Below are positions 60,642 through 64,000 of a stretch of DNA of 64,000 nt, in pieces (the stretch's first letter is position 1; every line of letters begins with the position of its first letter). The stretch is from Phycisphaeraceae bacterium (GTDB lineage Bacteria > Planctomycetota > Phycisphaerae > Phycisphaerales > Phycisphaeraceae). Both the position numbers and the translations under genes were made by a program. Under the pieces are notes generated by a model. The model saw only the letters and a program-made list of their open reading frames with translations. It was not told where the DNA came from and ran no database searches. The DNA lies in contig JAJDCY010000012.1 in NCBI GenBank assembly GCA_029260595.1, positions 62,001-126,000 on the forward strand, in the 5' to 3' direction.

Positions 60642-61889
60642 ATGAAACCGCTTAGACCCACCCCCCTAACCTCGGCCCTCTCGCTCCTTTTGATCGCTTT
60701 GTTCTGCCTGCCCACCAGCGCCGCACCGCCCGGCGAACAGCTCATCGACAAGGTGATCGCCGCCTACCGGGACATCGATCAATACGACGCGACCATGCGT
60801 CTACAGATACGCGAGACCCGCGATCGATGGACCCACACACGCCAGACCGAATTCTTCTTAGTATTCGACCGATCAGTCAACCACCTGTTCATGGATATGC
60901 CCTACCAACAGGTCGCTGTCGACGGCAGCCATCTCCGATACAAAGGCCAACAGTTTCCAGGCAGGCACGTGGAAATCCCGATCGGCTCCGACCCCTTTGA
61001 CGTTTTCCGAATTGTTCAACAGACCTTGGCCCCCAACTACCCCATCTACCCGGTCATCCAGCCTGACCTCGCTTTCCTCCTCTCCGACGACCCTCTCGTC
61101 TCCCTCGTCCTCTTTAGCCAGAATGCCGCTGGCAAACCCGTCACCCTCCCCCCCGATGAAAACGACCCACAAAATCGCCCACGCATCCAGGTCGCCGTCC
61201 CGCAAATCCTGGCGACCCTAACTATCAATCCAGACACCCACCTGATCGACAAAGCCGTCTTCGATTTCGACACCGCCTCGATGGGCAGTCCGGTCGTCAC
61301 CACCATGGCATATATCATGGACTTCACTATCCATAGTACCGGCGAACCCATCGCCAAGGACCGCTTCGCCTTCGACACCACCGGCTCGATCGCCTCGCCC
61401 TCCATGCAGCACATGATGGCCAGTGGGTCCAACGGGCCGCACCCGCTGACCAGTCAACCCACACCCGAATTAGTATTGCCCGACATCGACGGCAACGAAT
61501 ACGACATCGCCGACGAAGACGCCCAGGTCATTGTCCTGGACTTCTGGGCCACCTGGTGCCCGCCCTGCGTCGCCGGGCTCCCCGAACTGCAGGCCGTCTA
61601 CGACTGGGCACAGGCCGAAGGTAAATCGGTCGCGATCTACGCCGTCAACCAGGGCGAATCCGTCGAAGAAGTCAAAGCCTTCTGGGCAGAAAAAGGCCTG
61701 TCTATCCCCGTGCTGATGGATGAAGAATTCACCACCGCCCAGGCCTTCATGGTCAACGGCATCCCCCAGACCGTCATCATCGCCAACGGCAAGGTCCAAC
61801 AGGTCCACGTCGGCTTCCGCCCCGGCATCGGCGAGCAGATGAAGGCGGAGATCGAGGCATTAATTACAGCAGTGATAGAACGGAAATAA
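60642..61889 (+). CDS. Exported TlpA-like thioredoxin with N-terminal lipoprotein-carrier-like domain
   Basis: A 415-residue exported protein. A signal peptide (LSLLLIALFCLPTSAA) precedes a domain of about 230 residues with LIDKVIAAYRDIDQYDATMRL and long strands, resembling the DUF2092/LolA-like beta-sheet domain. The C-terminal 150 residues are a thioredoxin of the TlpA/ResA type with WCPPC at residues 305-309 and GIPQTVIIANGKV. It probably reduces or exchanges disulfides in the periplasm, with the N-terminal domain binding lipid or protein. The ATG has GCAGGAG upstream. Confidence 0.83.
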   Translation: MKPLRPTPLTSALSLLLIALFCLPTSAAPPGEQLIDKVIAAYRDIDQYDATMRLQIRETRDRWTHTRQTEFFLVFDRSVNHLFMDMPYQQVAVDGSHLRYKGQQFPGRHVEIPIGSDPFDVFRIVQQTLAPNYPIYPVIQPDLAFLLSDDPLVSLVLFSQNAAGKPVTLPPDENDPQNRPRIQVAVPQILATLTINPDTHLIDKAVFDFDTASMGSPVVTTMAYIMDFTIHSTGEPIAKDRFAFDTTGSIASPSMQHMMASGSNGPHPLTSQPTPELVLPDIDGNEYDIADEDAQVIVLDFWATWCPPCVAGLPELQAVYDWAQAEGKSVAIYAVNQGESVEEVKAFWAEKGLSIPVLMDEEFTTAQAFMVNGIPQTVIIANGKVQQVHVGFRPGIGEQMKAEIEALITAVIERK

Positions 61890-61939
61890 GTTTTTAACCC
61901 GGTTGGATTCTTATCCGTTTGAATCCGAACCCATCCGAG

Positions 61940-62302
61940 TTATTTATTCTTCTTCTCTTTCTTAGAAGATGTGCCCGACGCCGAGCTATCCGACTTGGTG
62001 GATTGCTTCGTGTTGTCGGTTGAAGAAGACTTCGTCTCACCACTTTTCTTGTCGTTCTTGTCTTCCTTCTTCGGCTTCGCCGCGTCGGTCTCGGCCTTGG
62101 CGTCTTTCTTGTAGCCCTCGGAGCGGTAGTCGGTCTCGTAGAAACCCGAGCCCTTGAAGATGATCCCCGCGCCGGTTCCGATCTGGCGGACCAGCTTGTT
62201 CTTGCCGCAGTCCGGGCATTTTTTCAGAGGTTTGGCCGACATCGACTGGAACTCTTCCAGCTCGTGTCCGCAGGCGTCACAGATGTATTCGTAGGTAGGC
62301 AT
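61940..62302 (-). CDS. FmdB-type zinc-ribbon protein with charged tail
   Basis: 120 residues. The first half is an FmdB-family zinc ribbon: MPTYEYICDACGHELEEFQ and KKCPDCGKNKLVRQIGTGAG give two CxxC pairs, followed by IIFKGSGFYETDY. The second half is a Lys/Ser/Thr/Asp-rich tail likely to be disordered. FmdB proteins are regulatory or structural zinc proteins of unclear role. It lies near grpE and dnaJ on the same strand, though about 130 bases away from grpE. Confidence 0.88.
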   Translation of the reverse strand: MPTYEYICDACGHELEEFQSMSAKPLKKCPDCGKNKLVRQIGTGAGIIFKGSGFYETDYRSEGYKKDAKAETDAAKPKKEDKNDKKSGETKSSSTDNTKQSTKSDSSASGTSSKKEKKNK

Positions 62303-62432
62303 GGGTGGGGTCTGGGGTACAGGGTCTAGGGTCTATTCAGAATCCAACGCCGACGCTAAGCGTAGCGGCGGGTATCAGGCACCGGTCCGAACTCTGTGCT
62401 AACAGCTAACGGTTAATCGCTAACTGCTTAAC

Positions 62433-62999
62433 CTACTCCGCGATACTCACCTTCGCCGGGCGGATCGTCACGTCGTTGAGCACGTACCCCGGCTGCAGTT
62501 GGGCGGTCACGTGGTTGGACTCGATGTCGGTGTCCGGCTGACGCATCAGCGCCTCGTGGAGATTCGGGTCGAACGCCTCGCCGGTTTCCACGTCCAGCCG
62601 CTGCACGCCGAAGCCCGTCAGCGTCCGCATGAGTTCGTCGCGCACGATGGTGACGCCCTTGATCAGGTCCGCCGCGGATGTCTTCTCGGGGTCCAGCCCA
62701 AGCGCGCTGTCAAAATGATCCAGCACGGGGATCAGCTGCTTGGCGATCTCGATCAGCTTCTGCTGCTTCGCCGCGACCACGTTCTGCTCGGCGCGACGGC
62801 CGAAGTTCTGGTAGTCCGCCATCATCCGCTTGAGCTTGTCCGCCAGCTCGTCGCGCTCGGCGATCGCGTCCGCCAGTGGGTCGGCCTCCCCGGCTTCTTC
62901 TTCGGCGATGTCGGGGAATTGGAGCGCCTCCTCGGCCTCGTCCAGTTCCCACTCCTGCGGCTCCGCCTGCTCGTCGGGTTTTGTGTTTTCTTCACTCAT
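62433..62999 (-). CDS. grpE: Nucleotide exchange factor GrpE
   Basis: 188 residues. An acidic N-terminus is followed by a coiled coil (AERDELADKLKRMMADYQNF, then RRAEQNVVAAKQQKLIEIAK) and the C-terminal beta domain with GVTIVRDELMRTLTGFGVQRL and EAFDPNLHEALMR, the GrpE signature. It exchanges ADP on DnaK. It lies 36 bases after dnaJ on the same strand; dnaK is outside or absent. Confidence 0.93.
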   Translation of the reverse strand: MSEENTKPDEQAEPQEWELDEAEEALQFPDIAEEEAGEADPLADAIAERDELADKLKRMMADYQNFGRRAEQNVVAAKQQKLIEIAKQLIPVLDHFDSALGLDPEKTSAADLIKGVTIVRDELMRTLTGFGVQRLDVETGEAFDPNLHEALMRQPDTDIESNHVTAQLQPGYVLNDVTIRPAKVSIAE

Positions 63000-63035
63000 A
63001 TCGGGCCTCGGTCGGCGTATGGTGTGGTGATTCGA

Positions 63036-64000
63036 TCAGCTGATGTACGACTTGATCTTGTCCCAGAACCCCTGGCTGTGTGGCATCACGTCGCGGTCTT
63101 CGGTCTCTGCGAACTCACGCAGCAGGTCTTCCTGTTTCCCGGTGAGTTTGGTCGGCACCTCGATCAGCAGCACGATGACCAGGTCGCCGTTGCGTCCGCC
63201 ACGAAGGTTCGGCAGGCCCTTGCCCGATGCGCGGATCAGGTCCCCGTGCTGTGAGCCTGGCTTGATCGTGACTTCGTGCTGCCCGTTGATCACCGGCACG
63301 TCCAAAGTTGCTCCCAGCGCCGCCTGCGTGAAGCTGATCGGCATCTTCAAGATCAGATGATCGTCTTCGCGGGTAAATAGCGAGTGGTCCTTCACGCGGA
63401 CCACCACGTGCAGGTCGCCGTGCGGCCCGCCCTTTGCACCCGGCTCCCCCTCGCCTGGAACGCGGATCGCTTGGCCGTCGTGTATGCCGGCGGGAATCTT
63501 TACGTTAAGCACGCGCTTCTTAGGCTGTCGCCCGTCGCCCACACAGGTCTTGCACTTATCCTTGACGACCTTGCCCTCGCCGTTACAGGCCGGGCACGCC
63601 GTGACCATCCGGAACATCCCGCCGAGCCCACTCTGCGCGACCTGGCCCGCGCCGCCGCAACTCACACAGGAGATCGGCTCGGCCCCCGGTGCCGCGCCAC
63701 TGCCCTTGCAACTCTCGCAGAGGTCCTGCCGTGTAAACTCGATCTCGCGCTCGATACCTTCCGCGACGTCTTCCAGTGAAATTTCCGCCTGCGTTTGCAG
63801 GTCGTAGCCGCGCTGCGGTCCCTGTCGACCACGTCGCCGCCGCTGCCCGCCGAACTGCCCGCCGCCGCCACCGAAGATGTCCTCGAACATCGAGAAGATG
63901 TCCCCGGCATCCATGTGGCTGAAGTCGTGCCCGCTGGTGCCTTTCAGCCCCGCGTGACCGTACTGGTCGTACATCTGGCGCTTGTTGGCGTCGCTGAGCA
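63036..64000 (-). CDS. dnaJ: Chaperone DnaJ, N-terminus cut by window end
   Basis: The visible part begins inside the J domain (LSDANKRQMYDQYG) and continues into a Gly/Phe-rich linker. The zinc-binding domain has four CxxCxGxG repeats: CESCKGSG, CVSCGGAG, CPACNGEG and CKTCVGDG. The C-terminal substrate-binding part has VKIPAGIHDGQAIRVPGEGE and GDLHVVVRVKDHSLFTREDDH. It stimulates DnaK and binds unfolded proteins. The true start lies beyond base 64000 because the HPD motif is outside the window; the ATG at 63974 is internal. Confidence 0.95.
   Translation of the reverse strand, partial: LSDANKRQMYDQYGHAGLKGTSGHDFSHMDAGDIFSMFEDIFGGGGGQFGGQRRRRGRQGPQRGYDLQTQAEISLEDVAEGIEREIEFTRQDLCESCKGSGAAPGAEPISCVSCGGAGQVAQSGLGGMFRMVTACPACNGEGKVVKDKCKTCVGDGRQPKKRVLNVKIPAGIHDGQAIRVPGEGEPGAKGGPHGDLHVVVRVKDHSLFTREDDHLILKMPISFTQAALGATLDVPVINGQHEVTIKPGSQHGDLIRASGKGLPNLRGGRNGDLVIVLLIEVPTKLTGKQEDLLREFAETEDRDVMPHSQGFWDKIKSYIS

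Overview
The window reads as a chromosomal segment of a GC-rich Gram-negative bacterium. The best guess is a planctomycete of the Phycisphaerae type. This is inferred from three PEP-CTERM proteins, an exosortase fused to an EpsI-like domain, Kdo biosynthesis genes, a very long TPR lipoprotein and the general gene mix. No rRNA or other strict taxonomic marker is present. No phage, insertion sequence or CRISPR array was seen.

Layout. 0.3-3.4 kb: three tandem paralogous acyltransferases of the FeeM / exosortase-associated N-acyltransferase type. 3.4-7.4 kb: an FAD-linked oxidase divergent from a stand-alone E2-type acyltransferase with a degenerate active site and a GT21-like glycosyltransferase. 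7.5-9.2 kb: a PEP-CTERM protein with its terminator. 9.5-21.2 kb: a long minus-strand run for surface polysaccharide and protein sorting: two glycosyltransferases, a hexapeptide acyltransferase, a FemAB-like protein, exosortase-EpsI, a trypsin-like protease and a 1483-residue TPR lipoprotein. 21.3-24.6 kb: two small proteins, KdsC, KdsD/KpsF and ScpA. 25.2 kb: tRNA-Cys. 25.7-29.1 kb: a two-partner-secretion type beta-helix protein with an embedded P-domain. 29.1-30.9 kb: two membrane proteins, one carrying two lycopene-cyclase signatures. 30.9-42 kb: housekeeping genes (rlmN, pyrD, hpf, bioF-like, HU, def, fmt) around an RND efflux pair. 42-48 kb: two more PEP-CTERM proteins, thrS with an in-frame 33-bp duplication, and tRNA-Ser. 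48-58.8 kb: recQ, a DUF1801-like protein, a disordered membrane-anchored protein with repeated LDxDALLAE motifs, rsmE, a HemQ/ChdC-like protein, a UAP1-like pyrophosphorylase, a membrane ankyrin protein and an amidohydrolase. 58.9-64 kb: gcvH, sat, a TlpA-like thioredoxin, an FmdB-type zinc ribbon, grpE and a dnaJ cut by the window end.

How the genes may work together. The 9.5-21.2 kb run looks like one exopolysaccharide/PEP-CTERM locus. The glycosyltransferases and acyltransferase would build an envelope glycan. The exosortase would process proteins such as those at 7.8, 42.1 and 46.8 kb. The TPR lipoprotein and protease may assist in the periplasm. The three N-acyltransferases upstream belong to a family often found with exosortase systems. 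The most unusual items are the multivalent LDxDALLAE protein, the secreted beta-helix protein with an internal P-domain, the E2-like protein lacking catalytic His and Asp, the tandem acyltransferases and the thrS duplication. All functions are inferred from reading the sequence; no database search was run.
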